A DNA stretch of 41,932 nt from a virus, in IMG/VR virus record IMGVR_UViG_3300048836_000983, positions 1 through 41,932 of that record; one strand, 5' to 3'. The notes under the pieces are model-generated. The model made no database searches and was not told the DNA's origin. It saw only the letters and a program-made list of their open reading frames with translations. How positions within the stretch are numbered: position 1 is the stretch's first letter; each line of letters begins with the position of its first letter. This document shows positions 15,812-23,000 of the stretch, in pieces. Both the position numbers and the translations under genes were made by a program.

Positions 15812-16663
15812 CGTTTTCTCCTTTTGGGATTTTGGTGATTCGTGAGCCCGGAGCGCATCAAGCGCCTCGGCCAGGGTTCCAATGTGATCAGCCAGGCCCG
15901 CTGTGATGGCCGCCTGGCCGCGATAGACGGCGGCTTCGGTTCCAAGCACCTCGCCTGGCGAAAGGTTCCTGTGGCCAGCCACTAGGGCTGCAAACTGATG
16001 ATGGAGGGCGTCCACGTCTTGCTGGATGCTGTCGCGGACACTGTCTGGCAGCGGTTCATGCGGATTGGCGTCTATTTTGTGGCGGCCAGCGTGGATGAAG
16101 GAATAGGAAAGGCCCATCTTCTTATCCGCAGCTGATTGGTCCGTATGCACAGCGACCACGCCAATAGAGCCGACCTCTGCCGTGCGGGTGAGCCAGATTT
16201 GGTCCGCTGCGCTGGCAATGGCGTAGGCTGCAGAAAGAGCTGCTTCATCAGCCACCGCCCATAGTGGCTTGCGGCTGCTTCTCGCCAGGCGCCGGAGTTT
16301 TTCGGCCAGATCAAAGACGCCGCCAGCTTCGCCGCCACAGGAGTCGAGTTCCAGGAGCACAGCGTTGACAGCCGAGTCTGCGAACGCATCTTCGGCCATG
16401 GTCTCAATGTGGTGGTAGCTCGTCAGTCCGCTCTCTGCGCTCATGAACGTCGAGCGGCGCACCAGCGTGCCCATGACCGGGATGATGGCCACGCCTCCTT
16501 CGGCAAAAGAAAAGCCTCCGTGGTGGAGGCTTTGTTGCGGGCTTTGCATGGCTTGGCCGGAGAGCTTGCGGTGCATGACATCCAAGATGACATCCAGCTT
16601 TGGCTTGGCGATGAGCAGCGGAGTCCCGACCACTCGGGACATGAGATAGGGAAAGTCTGTCAT
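15440..16663 (-). CDS. Prohead protease of the S49/ClpP-like family fused to scaffold (lambda gpC-like)
   Basis: 407 aa, close to lambda gpC (439 aa). Residues about 55-265 form an S49 serine peptidase: G-T-L-V-R-R near the start, L-E-L-D-S-C-G-G-E-A-G-G, the A-D-E-A-A-L-S-A-A-Y-A-I-A-S block holding the catalytic serine, and E-V-G-S-I-G-V-V. Residues about 285-407 are charged and helical, the scaffold part. The enzyme matures the prohead and removes the scaffold. An internal start at 15811 with its own AAGGAG site lets the scaffold be made alone. The ATG at 16663 overlaps the portal stop as ATGA. Confidence 0.92.
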   Translation of the reverse strand: MTDFPYLMSRVVGTPLLIAKPKLDVILDVMHRKLSGQAMQSPQQSLHHGGFSFAEGGVAIIPVMGTLVRRSTFMSAESGLTSYHHIETMAEDAFADSAVNAVLLELDSCGGEAGGVFDLAEKLRRLARSSRKPLWAVADEAALSAAYAIASAADQIWLTRTAEVGSIGVVAVHTDQSAADKKMGLSYSFIHAGRHKIDANPHEPLPDSVRDSIQQDVDALHHQFAALVAGHRNLSPGEVLGTEAAVYRGQAAITAGLADHIGTLAEALDALRAHESPKSQKEKTMTHMESEPAVMATEPTSSPSMATPTIQEHTVDMSQIEAQIESRLRAQMSELAEIAAQAKRMGVNVDPAEAMAKGVTPDALRKSVLEQAVARDTQEDIAAHIPAPSQPKTSALVDAAARVAGSK

Positions 16664-18054
16664 GGGAGTTGTCCTTGTGGGTTTATGCCCAGGCGCTCTT
16701 CGCGCTCCTGGTCTTCTGCAATCTCCTGATCCACCTGCGTTGCGTCATAGCCTCGCTCGGCAACGGCCTGGGTCCGGCTTTTGAGCTTGGCCTCGATGGC
16801 CATAATTTCAGCCTTGATGTCTTTAAGCGGATCCACCCAGTCCCAACGCGGCGGGAGCCAGTCGGTACCTAAATATTCTCGCCTATTCTGCGCATAGCCT
16901 GGAATATCCAAAGCTCCAGACAGCACCGCCACATCCATCCATCTCGCCCAGACCGGTCTGCATAACTGATACACAAGCACGCTGTGCTGGAACGCCTCAA
17001 CGCGGCGTCGAAACTCCAGAAGCGCCGCCCGGGTGTTTGAGTAGTTGGCCTTGAGCATGTCCGCTGTCAGGTTGGCATAGGGCAGGCCAAGAGCTGCTGC
17101 CACTTGGAGAAGGGTTCGGTATTGGAACGCCTCGTAATTGCCGCCCACGTCGGAGGGCTGAGAAAACGTGATGTCCTCGCCATCGTCCAGGAACTGCAGC
17201 TGCCCAGGTTCCAGCGGCAGCAAGGGTTCTCCCTGGGCGTCCATCTCTGCGCTATTGTCGAACTCTCGCTCTGGTCTGCGCACGAATCCTGCGAACATGG
17301 CCGCCACCTTTTTGCGGTCCAGTTCGGCGTCATCATACTGGTCGAGCAGGAAGAGCTTCACCACAGCGGGCGCAAACTTCGAGACGCCGCGCAGCTGGCC
17401 AGCATCCACAGGATCCACGATGTGGAGGACGGACGAAGCCGGGACGCGCACGGTTTCCCCGGCCAGGCCCGTTTCGGTTACGTCTCCTGGATGGCGGCGC
17501 AGAAAATGATAGGCAGCCCGGCGGCCAATGCGGTCAAACTCAATGCCCTGGCGGATGACGTTACCGTTCTCTGCCAGGCCGTTGAGCATGGGCAGCATTT
17601 CCGAGGAGAGCATCTGCAGTTGCAAGGGGACACAGAGCCCATCTTCGAGCCGTCTTGGCCTGAATCGAAAGAAGACCTCGCCCGCGATAAAGAGTTCGCG
17701 AGCAGCCCTGCGCTGCAGGCCATAGAAGTCTGTCAGCCATTCGCTGTCTGCCTCGTCTGTCCAAGTTGCCCACAGGCGCTGGATCTTGTCTTTGAGCTCT
17801 GCAGCCTGGATGTTTGACGACGGCTTGATGCCGGTGCCCACGGCATTGGAGGCAAAGCTCTCCACGGCGTTCGCTGCATATCCATTGTTGCGGATGAGGT
17901 AGCGGGCCCTGGCGGTCATGTCCTGCCCTGCAGCCTGGATCATGGTGTTGACGTGCGCACGGCTGGCCATAAAGGTCTTGAGCCTTCTGCTGGACATGCC
18001 GCCCTCAAACCCGCCAATCATGGCTCCGATCTTTCTGCGTAGATTCTTCAGCAT
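16660..18054 (-). CDS. Portal protein (lambda gpB family)
   Basis: 464 aa from ATG at 18054; the frame is open upstream to 18183, but that part overlaps the gpW gene, and 18054 places the start two bases after the gpW stop. It forms the dodecameric channel for DNA entry and exit. Family traits include N-N-G-Y-A-A-N-A-V-E-S-F-A-S-N-A-V-G-T-G-I-K-P, W-A-T-W-T-D-E-A-D-S-E-W at about residues 88-100, and G-V-S-K-F-A-P-A-V-V-K-L-F-L-L-D-Q-Y-D-D-A-E-L in the middle. The length is slightly short of lambda gpB (533 aa). Confidence 0.93.
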   Translation of the reverse strand: MLKNLRRKIGAMIGGFEGGMSSRRLKTFMASRAHVNTMIQAAGQDMTARARYLIRNNGYAANAVESFASNAVGTGIKPSSNIQAAELKDKIQRLWATWTDEADSEWLTDFYGLQRRAARELFIAGEVFFRFRPRRLEDGLCVPLQLQMLSSEMLPMLNGLAENGNVIRQGIEFDRIGRRAAYHFLRRHPGDVTETGLAGETVRVPASSVLHIVDPVDAGQLRGVSKFAPAVVKLFLLDQYDDAELDRKKVAAMFAGFVRRPEREFDNSAEMDAQGEPLLPLEPGQLQFLDDGEDITFSQPSDVGGNYEAFQYRTLLQVAAALGLPYANLTADMLKANYSNTRAALLEFRRRVEAFQHSVLVYQLCRPVWARWMDVAVLSGALDIPGYAQNRREYLGTDWLPPRWDWVDPLKDIKAEIMAIEAKLKSRTQAVAERGYDATQVDQEIAEDQEREERLGINPQGQLP

Positions 18055-18056
18055 TG

Positions 18057-18269
18057 TCAGAGCCCCTTGGAGCAATACGCCCGGATTCGTCTTGGACGCG
18101 GCCGGCCCTCCATTTGCGCAATCTCCCGGTCTACATCTGCCAGGGCCGCCTGGATTTCTTTGTCCGACCGATAGGTGATCCACTTGTCACCTGCCTTGAT
18201 CTGGAAGACGCCGCTGAGACGTGCCGCCTGCAAGGCTTCACGATGGGCTCTTAGTTGCTCAAGTGTCAT
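18057..18269 (-). CDS. Head-to-tail joining protein (lambda gpW-like)
   Basis: 70 aa from ATG at 18269, matching lambda gpW (68 aa). It plugs the portal after packaging and prepares the tail-binding site. The sequence starts M-T-L-E-Q-L-R-A-H-R-E-A-L and has V-Q/D-R-E-I-A-Q-M-E-G near the C-terminus, the common pattern in which a helix, a beta hairpin (W-I-T-Y-R-S-D) and a second helix follow each other. The frame continues upstream into the yefM promoter region, but the longer reading has no support. The order terminase - W - portal is that of lambda. Confidence 0.87.
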   Translation of the reverse strand: MTLEQLRAHREALQAARLSGVFQIKAGDKWITYRSDKEIQAALADVDREIAQMEGRPRPRRIRAYCSKGL

Positions 18270-18313
18270 GACGATTACCTCTGGCTGGTAGCGCAGTATG
18301 AAAAACTTCAGTC

Positions 18314-18365
18314 TTGCCAAAAGCGTTGGCGGGCTATAGTTGTACAAGAAATAGGACAACTCTGG
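18314..18365 (+). promoter_or_regulatory. yefM-yoeB promoter/operator
   Basis: TATAGT (18335-18340) is a good -10 box; a TTGCCA at 18314-18319 is a possible -35 at a short 15-base spacing. TTGTACAA (18340-18347) immediately follows and contains the TGTACA core known as the YefM operator in E. coli. AGTTGT and ACAACT arms (from 18339 and ending at 18361) form a larger inverted repeat around it. Together this fits an autorepressed TA promoter. Confidence 0.7.
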
Positions 18366-18390
18366 CCCGCCAGATGAGCAGGAGCGAAGT

Positions 18391-18651
18391 ATGAGAGTGG
18401 TGAATTTTTCCGAGGCGCGTAACAGCCTCAAGAATGTCATTGATCAGGTGGTCGACGATGCCGACTATACGGTTATTTCCAGACGGGATGCGGCAAATGC
18501 GGTAGTTATGTCCTTGGACACATTCAACAGTCTGATGGAGACCGTTCACCTTTTGCGTTCTCCAGCCAATGCCGCTCATTTGGCCATGTCCATAGCCCAG
18601 TATCGGCAAGGCAAAGTGCTTCAGAAGGACTTGATCCATGGAGAGGGATAG
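18391..18651 (+). CDS. yefM: Antitoxin YefM (Phd/YefM family)
   Basis: 86 aa, similar in size to E. coli YefM (about 83 aa). The N-terminal M-R-V-V-N-F-S-E-A-R-N-S-L-K-N-V-I-D-Q-V and following D-Y-T-V-I-S-R-R-D-A-A-N-A-V-V-M-S-L-D-T-F-N-S-L are diagnostic of the Phd/YefM DNA-binding fold. The C-terminal tail should wrap the toxin. ATG at 18391 is preceded by AGGAG. It overlaps the toxin gene by 14 bases and is transcribed against the late operon. Confidence 0.95.
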   Translation: MRVVNFSEARNSLKNVIDQVVDDADYTVISRRDAANAVVMSLDTFNSLMETVHLLRSPANAAHLAMSIAQYRQGKVLQKDLIHGEG

Positions 18652-18913
18652 GCTCTCCCGGCTCGTTTGGACGGTAGCTGCCTGGGATGATTACCAGTAT
18701 TGGCAAACTCAAGACCGCAAGACGCTCAAAAGGATCAATGCGCTCATCAAGGATTGTTTGCGACATCCTTTTGAGGGAATTGGAAAGCCCGAGCCCTTGC
18801 GAGAAAATCTCGCCGGATTTTGGTCGCGCCGCATCGACGACGCCAATCGGCTCGTCTATTGCGCCGAAGATACCGAGTTGGTGATCATCGCTTGCCGTTA
18901 TCATTACGATTAA
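18638..18913 (+). CDS. yoeB: Toxin YoeB (RelE-superfamily mRNA interferase)
   Basis: 91 aa (E. coli YoeB is 84 aa). Shows W-T-V-A-A-W-D-D-Y-Q-Y-W, K-R-I-N-A-L-I-K-D-C, H-P-F-E-G-I-G-K-P-E-P-L and the C-terminal W-S-R-R-I-D-D-A-N-R-L-V-Y ... R-Y-H-Y-D. The conserved Glu, Arg, His and C-terminal Tyr of the YoeB active site are all present, so it should be functional. It cleaves mRNA at the ribosomal A site when YefM is lost. Its stop overlaps the stop of the large terminase on the opposite strand. Confidence 0.96.
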   Translation: MERDRLSRLVWTVAAWDDYQYWQTQDRKTLKRINALIKDCLRHPFEGIGKPEPLRENLAGFWSRRIDDANRLVYCAEDTELVIIACRYHYD

Positions 18914-20754
18914 AGATAGGTCGATGACACTGCCATGCGTCTGCGCTTGGTCGGCTGCATGGGCTGGACATATGAGGGGCTTGGCGTCTGCTTCTTTGGT
19001 CGCACTGGCAGTGCGTCTGCTCTGCGGTTTAGGCTCAGGCCCATGGACATGAGTCCGTGCAGAGCCGCGTAGGCATAGACGCGGCAGTCCAGCGCCTCGT
19101 TGCGACGACTGTCGGGCTTGACCCATTCCCGTTTGGCGTGGCCCTTCACGTACCGGGTGCGCACGCGCTCTGCGGTTAGCTGCTCGAAATATGCAGCGTC
19201 CCGGTCCATGGGAAAATGCATGTACCCGGGTCCCGGTTCTGCTTTTTTAAGCCGGGCATGGATGGCTTCCTTGGCCGCGTCCACGCCCAAGGTGAACAGA
19301 TTCACCCGGCCCTTGTTGTTTTTGCTCGGGCGCCTGGGCCAGATGGGCTTTGCGCCCGCTGAACCCTTGATCGCCCAGATGCGGCGGCGCTCCTTGCCTT
19401 TGCAGAACGCGTATGCAGCCAGGGTATGATGGCCGCCAGTATCCAGGCATGCCGCCTCAATGGTCAGGCCAGAAGCAAGCGTCTCGTGCTCAAAGGTCTG
19501 CGACAGATAGCCTTCCAGCTCGTTCCATATCTGTGGCCCGGACGGATCGCCCCAGAGCACGCGGTAGTCCACGGACCAGGATTCTTCATCCCTGGCCCAG
19601 CCAACAACCTCCAGTTCCAAGCGGTCATCTTGGACGTCCACTCCGCAGGTCAGAACCGCGACCTCGGCGAGTACTGCCGGTCCATATCGTTCCCGCTTGG
19701 CCATGAGCCCTTCCGCATCCAGTTCTTCACCCTCACGGTCCTCCCACGTTTCCGCCAGCTTGGTATTCACCCAAACCTTGAGCCGTACAGGGTCATCCTT
19801 GGACGCCTTGTGCTCCATGGCGATTTCCGCCCAGGTCAGCCACGGAGAATACAGACTCGACATCCAGAAACCGGCAGTTTTGCCATCACCTTTGGCGGTC
19901 GCCCTCCACGCACCCCGCGCCAGCAAGGACGGTTTGCGAAATTCCGGATGGACATGGTCACAGTGCGGGCAGTGCCAGGACGCTTCTTCGATTTTTCCTT
20001 CGGGCCACCGGATGTCTTTCCAGTAAATGACGCTGCACACGCCGCACTGGTCGCAGGGGACCTCGAATACGCGCCTGTCTGATTCCTGATAAGCCGCCTC
20101 AATGCGTGAGAAATCCTTGATCGTCGGCGTTGAGCACAGGTAGATTTTGCGATTCGTGAATGTCGCGGCGCGCTGCACCGCCAGGTCGACAGGATCGCCC
20201 TCGCCGCCAGCATCGCCAGGGTAGGCGTCAATCTCGTCCAAGAACAGGTAGCGCACCGGCATGGAGCGCAGACCTACGGCGGAATTCGCACCGGTCATGA
20301 CCAGCACACCGCCCGGGAACTCCTTCATAAGGAGCGTGTTGCCCGAATCGCGACTCCTGGGATCCTTGACCCGCTCAGCCAACTCCGGACTGCCTTCGAT
20401 GAGGGCCGCAATGCGCTGTTTCGAGACTCGCTTCACTGCCTCTACGGTCGGCTGCACAAGGAGCATGGGGCCCGGCGCGTGATGCACCACAAATCCCACC
20501 CAGTTGAGCCCGACTTCAGTACCGCCGATCTGGCCACCTTTCATGAATACTACGCGTTCGAACCTGGCCTTGGGCGAGAGCGCGTCCATGATTTCCGCCA
20601 AATACGGGGTGCGCTGCGTGGACCAGCGGCCAGGCTCCGCAGATGCTACCGATGAGAGCATGCGGTGGCGATTGGCCCATTCGTCGACCGACAGCATTGG
20701 ATCTGGCGCAAATCCGCGATAGAATTCGTCCTTCAAGATGCGCTGGATTTGCAT
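18910..20754 (-). CDS. Terminase large subunit (GpA family)
   Basis: 614 aa, as expected for lambda gpA-type terminases (641 aa). It cuts concatemeric DNA and pumps it into the prohead. ATPase: K-G-G-Q-I-G-G-T-E at residues 72-80 (Walker A position) and Y-L-F-L-D-E-I-D-A-Y-P at 169-179 (Walker B). A C-D-Q-C-G-V-C ... C-P-H-C segment near 235-266 is a probable zinc-binding insert, common in this family. The C-terminal nuclease begins near V-L-T-C-G-V-D-V-Q-D-D-R-L-E. Its own small subunit is about 8 kb upstream, an unusual separation. Confidence 0.95.
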   Translation of the reverse strand: MQIQRILKDEFYRGFAPDPMLSVDEWANRHRMLSSVASAEPGRWSTQRTPYLAEIMDALSPKARFERVVFMKGGQIGGTEVGLNWVGFVVHHAPGPMLLVQPTVEAVKRVSKQRIAALIEGSPELAERVKDPRSRDSGNTLLMKEFPGGVLVMTGANSAVGLRSMPVRYLFLDEIDAYPGDAGGEGDPVDLAVQRAATFTNRKIYLCSTPTIKDFSRIEAAYQESDRRVFEVPCDQCGVCSVIYWKDIRWPEGKIEEASWHCPHCDHVHPEFRKPSLLARGAWRATAKGDGKTAGFWMSSLYSPWLTWAEIAMEHKASKDDPVRLKVWVNTKLAETWEDREGEELDAEGLMAKRERYGPAVLAEVAVLTCGVDVQDDRLELEVVGWARDEESWSVDYRVLWGDPSGPQIWNELEGYLSQTFEHETLASGLTIEAACLDTGGHHTLAAYAFCKGKERRRIWAIKGSAGAKPIWPRRPSKNNKGRVNLFTLGVDAAKEAIHARLKKAEPGPGYMHFPMDRDAAYFEQLTAERVRTRYVKGHAKREWVKPDSRRNEALDCRVYAYAALHGLMSMGLSLNRRADALPVRPKKQTPSPSYVQPMQPTKRRRMAVSSTYL

Positions 20755-20775
20755 TCACTCTTCACGCCTTTCAAA
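20755..20775. other. Divergent gap between terminase and plus-strand cassette array
   Basis: Only 21 bases separate the terminase start from the first leader repeat. Late transcription of the terminase on the minus strand must therefore begin inside, or to the right of, the plus-strand array, so the array DNA doubles as leader of the late operon. No clear minus-strand promoter was found here. Confidence 0.4.
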
Positions 20776-20878
20776 TAAAGATGATAAATTCCGACTATAT
20801 AGCTTGGCTTCTCCTTCAGTTAGAGCAAATGCTGAACTCAGGCGAAGGCACTGAACCCAAAACCAAAGGAGAAGCAAG
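20776..20878 (+). promoter_or_regulatory. Leader repeat, copy A
   Basis: First of four homologous leaders (others at 21121, 22580 and 23001). Conserved blocks: AAAGATnATAAATT; TATATAgCTTGGCTTCTC at 20796; TAGAGCAAATGcTGaACTCA; AGGCGAAGGC; then CAAAA and the ribosome site AAGGAG. The distance from TATATA to ATG is 83 bases (83-89 in all copies). CTC...GAG can pair around a loop. It may be a promoter plus 5' RNA element. No consensus -35 box is seen in the usual place. Confidence 0.75.
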
Positions 20879-21079
20879 ATGGATACAAAGATCAGGCAGC
20901 ACGCACAGTTCGACGAAAATGACTACGCCTACCTTTCAACCAAAGGGTGGACAGATGAGGAAATCCTGGAGCGTTGGGATCAAGAGCAAAAAGATGGAAA
21001 TGGTCCATGCCGCTGGGATCATCCAACAGCCAAGGCAAAATTGGAGAGCGTGCTCAAAAATCACGGGATTTTCAAATAA
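20879..21079 (+). CDS. Small protein of the leader-repeat array, unknown function
   Basis: 66 aa, acidic and hydrophilic, not recognised. A short central motif Y-L-S-T-K-G-W-T-D-E-E-I-L-E-R-W looks like a compact helical domain; the C-terminus has W-D-H-P-T-A-K-A-K-L. A good AAGGAG ribosome site precedes ATG. It is preceded by leader copy A and followed within 10 bases by a strong intrinsic terminator, so it forms a monocistronic cassette. Possible roles include host takeover or DNA mimicry, but nothing in the sequence decides. Confidence 0.7.
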   Translation: MDTKIRQHAQFDENDYAYLSTKGWTDEEILERWDQEQKDGNGPCRWDHPTAKAKLESVLKNHGIFK

Positions 21080-21088
21080 TTGAGATCC

Positions 21089-21115
21089 AGGCCCACCTTT
21101 GAGTGGGCCTCTTTT
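21089..21115 (+). terminator. Intrinsic terminator after cassette A
   Basis: Perfect 8-bp stem AGGCCCAC/GTGGGCCT with a 6-base loop, followed by CTTTT. It directly follows the 66-aa gene and precedes leader copy B, making each cassette an independent transcription unit. Confidence 0.85.
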
Positions 21116-21120
21116 GGTGA

Positions 21121-21227
21121 AAAGATAATAAATTTCAGATATATAACTTGGCTTCTCTTTCAATCAGAGCAAATGATGGATTCAGGCAAAGGCGAGGAAG
21201 GCAAACTCAAAAACACGGAGCAGCACG
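21121..21227 (+). promoter_or_regulatory. Leader repeat, copy B
   Basis: Second homologous leader, with AAAGATAATAAATTT, TATATAACTTGGCTTCTC (from 21140), AGAGCAAATGATGGATTCA, and GGCAAACTCAAAAA before the gene. CTCT and AGAG can pair around a 7-base loop. The GATAAT at its start resembles a -10 box, but the same position in the other copies is poorer. TATATA to ATG is 88 bases. Confidence 0.8.
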
Positions 21228-21581
21228 ATGGCAACGCAGATTCCCACCACGCAGAACACCGACTGGGGCTTTTACGGATCCATGGAAGAGAAAGCCAAGC
21301 AGGCCTGGACTCTGGCCATGACAAGCATCGCCCAGGCGACCAACACGGACCTCCACCAGGTGCAGACTTTCCTGGACAGCCGCCACGGACGACACTTTGC
21401 CGACGATGTTCGAAACAACCTGCATGATGGGATGAAGCTGGCCGAGGCTATCGGGCAGGCCACCTCCAGATGGATGACCTGGAAGATCAGCAAGTCGACC
21501 CAGCGCGAGTTTGGGATCCCAAAGGGGCTGCCTTACCTGACAGGCTTTGTGATCCACTGCGGGATCCTCGCAGAACAATAA
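21228..21581 (+). CDS. Conserved small phage/plasmid protein, unknown function
   Basis: 117 aa, unnamed; the pattern F-L-D-S-R-H-G-R-H-F-A-D-D-V at residues 50-63, I-G-Q-A-T-S-R-W-M-T-W and G-I-P-K-G-L-P-Y-L-T-G-F-V near the C-terminus looks like a widely spread hypothetical protein of proteobacterial mobile elements. It is mostly helical. The upstream GGAG site is modest. It is the first gene of the three-gene cassette B and is followed by the first of two nearly identical GAAA-loop hairpins. Confidence 0.75.
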   Translation: MATQIPTTQNTDWGFYGSMEEKAKQAWTLAMTSIAQATNTDLHQVQTFLDSRHGRHFADDVRNNLHDGMKLAEAIGQATSRWMTWKISKSTQREFGIPKGLPYLTGFVIHCGILAEQ

Positions 21582-21588
21582 CCACTTT

Positions 21589-21620
21589 GGGCCAGGGAAA
21601 CCTGGCCCTTTCATTTTAAC
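21589..21620 (+). terminator. Hairpin with GAAA tetraloop, copy 1
   Basis: GGGCCAGG-GAAA-CCTGGCCC (21589-21608), followed by TTTCATTTT. Very stable stem with a GNRA loop and a U-rich tail. It lies between two closely spaced genes, so it may terminate part of the transcripts or protect the 3' end of the upstream message. The same 20-base hairpin recurs at 21969. Confidence 0.75.
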
Positions 21621-21636
21621 CCATGGAGGACATGGC

Positions 21637-21957
21637 ATGAAGGTCCAAGCTCAAGAAACAAAGATGCGTTACCCAGACGGCACCCCGTACATATTCGAGA
21701 ATGTTCGAACTTTCGTCGAGCAGCACGGGCATAAGGTTTGGAGTGAATTGTGCGATGCAATGCCCGCAGACACTTGGTTTTCGGTCGGTGCGGCCGCAGG
21801 GCAATTGCCCAGTCTTGCCGGGCAAGATGATCCCGAACATTGCCTCAAGGCGGTGCTTTGCGCGATCTTGGCGGATTACACAGACCGCCCTGACGATTAT
21901 GAGCACCAGTCGCCGGTGGCATTTGGGGATTACGAATTCAACAACGCATGCATCTAG
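21637..21957 (+). CDS. Small protein of cassette B, unknown function
   Basis: 106 aa, acidic, not recognised. Features: M-R-Y-P-D-G-T-P-Y-I-F-E-N-V-R near the start, an aromatic-rich centre, C-L-K-A-V-L-C-A-I-L-A-D-Y and the C-terminal F-G-D-Y-E-F-N-N-A-C-I. The ATG has a strong GGAGG site. It is bracketed by two almost identical GAAA-loop hairpins and shares the leader of the gene before it. Two paired Cys residues are not arranged as a metal site. Confidence 0.7.
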   Translation: MKVQAQETKMRYPDGTPYIFENVRTFVEQHGHKVWSELCDAMPADTWFSVGAAAGQLPSLAGQDDPEHCLKAVLCAILADYTDRPDDYEHQSPVAFGDYEFNNACI

Positions 21958-21968
21958 GTCGCATTTCC

Positions 21969-21996
21969 GGGCCAGGGAAACCTGGCCCTCTCATTT
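21969..21996 (+). terminator. Hairpin with GAAA tetraloop, copy 2
   Basis: The same stem-loop as at 21589 (GGGCCAGG-GAAA-CCTGGCCC) at 21969-21988, followed by TCTCATTTCC. The tail is less U-rich than in copy 1, so termination may be weak and the element may act as an RNA stabiliser or processing site before the DUF3489 gene. Confidence 0.65.
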
Positions 21997-22018
21997 CCAA
22001 ACACGGGAGGACATTGCA

Positions 22019-22522
22019 ATGACGGAACAAACCACACTTACCGAGCGGCAGTTGGAACTGATCACCAAGGCGGAAACAGACCATGGCGGAATGATTGAGC
22101 CGCTGCTCGATTTGAAGGGCGGGGCCAAGGTCAAAATGATCGGCGCTCTCTCTCGGCGAGGGCTGATCCAAAAGCAAGACAACCAGTGGCGAACCAGCGC
22201 CTTGGCCCAGTCCATCGTTCGCGGTGACGCGTACCCCATCGCACCGGCAAACAAGCAGGCGCCCGATTGCGAACCGACCCAGGTGCGCAGGCACAGCAAA
22301 CAGTCCATGGTGGTGGACATGCTCTCAAGGCCCGAGGGCGCGACCATTGAGCAAATCGTGGAACGCACTGGCTGGCAAGCGCACACGGTACGCGGCGTAT
22401 TCGCAGGCGCCCTGAAGAAGAAACTCGGCCTGACCATTGCCTCCGAGAAAACCTCTGGCCCGGGTGGAGCTCAGCGGATTTATCGAATCGCCCAGGGTGC
22501 GCAGCCAGGTGTTCCGAAATGA
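22019..22522 (+). CDS. DUF3489-family protein with two winged-helix-like segments
   Basis: 167 aa from ATG at 22019, preceded by GGGAGG; the open frame extends upstream but overlaps the previous gene in a different frame. The C-terminal half carries the DUF3489 signature: S-K-Q-S-M-V-V-D-M-L-S-R-P-E-G-A-T-I-E-Q-I-V-E-R-T-G-W-Q-A-H-T-V-R-G-V-F-A-G-A-L-K-K-K-L-G, an HTH-like fold, then G-G-A-Q-R-I-Y-R-I. The N-terminal half resembles a second, degenerate helix-turn-helix (G-A-L-S-R-R-G-L-I). DNA or RNA binding is likely; regulation of the cassette array is a possible role. Last gene of cassette B. Confidence 0.85.
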   Translation: MTEQTTLTERQLELITKAETDHGGMIEPLLDLKGGAKVKMIGALSRRGLIQKQDNQWRTSALAQSIVRGDAYPIAPANKQAPDCEPTQVRRHSKQSMVVDMLSRPEGATIEQIVERTGWQAHTVRGVFAGALKKKLGLTIASEKTSGPGGAQRIYRIAQGAQPGVPK

Positions 22523-22579
22523 AATCCAGCAAATGGGTGCATGGCAAACCTCGAGCGATTCCTCGTGGGGCATGGAATA

Positions 22580-22684
22580 AAAGTGATAAAATTCAATTAT
22601 ATAACTTGGCTTCTCTTCGAAGTAGAGCAAATGATGGAGTCAACGAAGGCAAGGAATTTGAAACTCAAACCGAGGATAAGGAAA
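22580..22684 (+). promoter_or_regulatory. Leader repeat, copy C
   Basis: Third homologous leader, starting at AAAGTGATAAAATT and containing TATATAACTTGGCTTCTC (from 22598), AGAGCAAATGATGGAGTCA, GGCAAGGAA, GAAACTCAAA and a GGATAAGGAAA ribosome site. CTCT/AGAG can pair around TCGAAGT. TATATA to ATG is 87 bases. It lies 57 bases after the DUF3489 stop, with no clear terminator in between. Confidence 0.8.
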
Positions 22685-22963
22685 ATGAACGCACAGACCA
22701 CCAGACCCGAGCTCAAGGACATCATTGCCAATCAATACCGCGAGGATGGACGCGAGGCCCTCCTGACAGCCAGAGGGTCGCTTGAGCGGGCCATGCGAGA
22801 ACTCGACAGATACCTGGACAGGTACGAGCAGGCCGAAAGCACGCAGGACATGATCAACAACCTGAACTGGGCAATCAACGAACTGGCCTCGAACATTTTG
22901 GGCAATGCGAGGCTGGACATGCTGGCCCACGCACAGGCCAAGCTCGCAAGCCTGCCGAAGTAA
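22685..22963 (+). CDS. Small helical protein of cassette C, unknown function
   Basis: 92 aa from ATG at 22685; the frame is open further upstream, but that part is the leader. Highly helical and charged: R-G-S-L-E-R-A-M-R-E-L-D-R-Y-L-D-R-Y-E-Q-A in the middle, then N-L-N-W-A-I-N-E-L-A-S-N-I, likely forming a helical hairpin or dimer. No named family recognised. It is monocistronic, between leader C and a terminator at 22973-22995. Confidence 0.7.
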   Translation: MNAQTTRPELKDIIANQYREDGREALLTARGSLERAMRELDRYLDRYEQAESTQDMINNLNWAINELASNILGNARLDMLAHAQAKLASLPK

Positions 22964-22972
22964 GCCAGCCTG

Positions 22973-22995
22973 GCCCGGCCACACGCCGGGCTTTT
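22973..22995 (+). terminator. Intrinsic terminator after cassette C
   Basis: GCCCGGC (22973-22979), loop CACAC, GCCGGGC (22985-22991), tail TTTT. A textbook terminator just 9 bases after the stop of the 92-aa gene and directly before leader copy D. Confidence 0.88.
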
Positions 22996-23000
22996 CATGT

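Noticed and set aside
18523-19126. 200-codon open frame on the minus strand across yefM-yoeB and the end of terminase
   Set aside because: Shadow of yoeB and out of frame with the terminase; no family signal.
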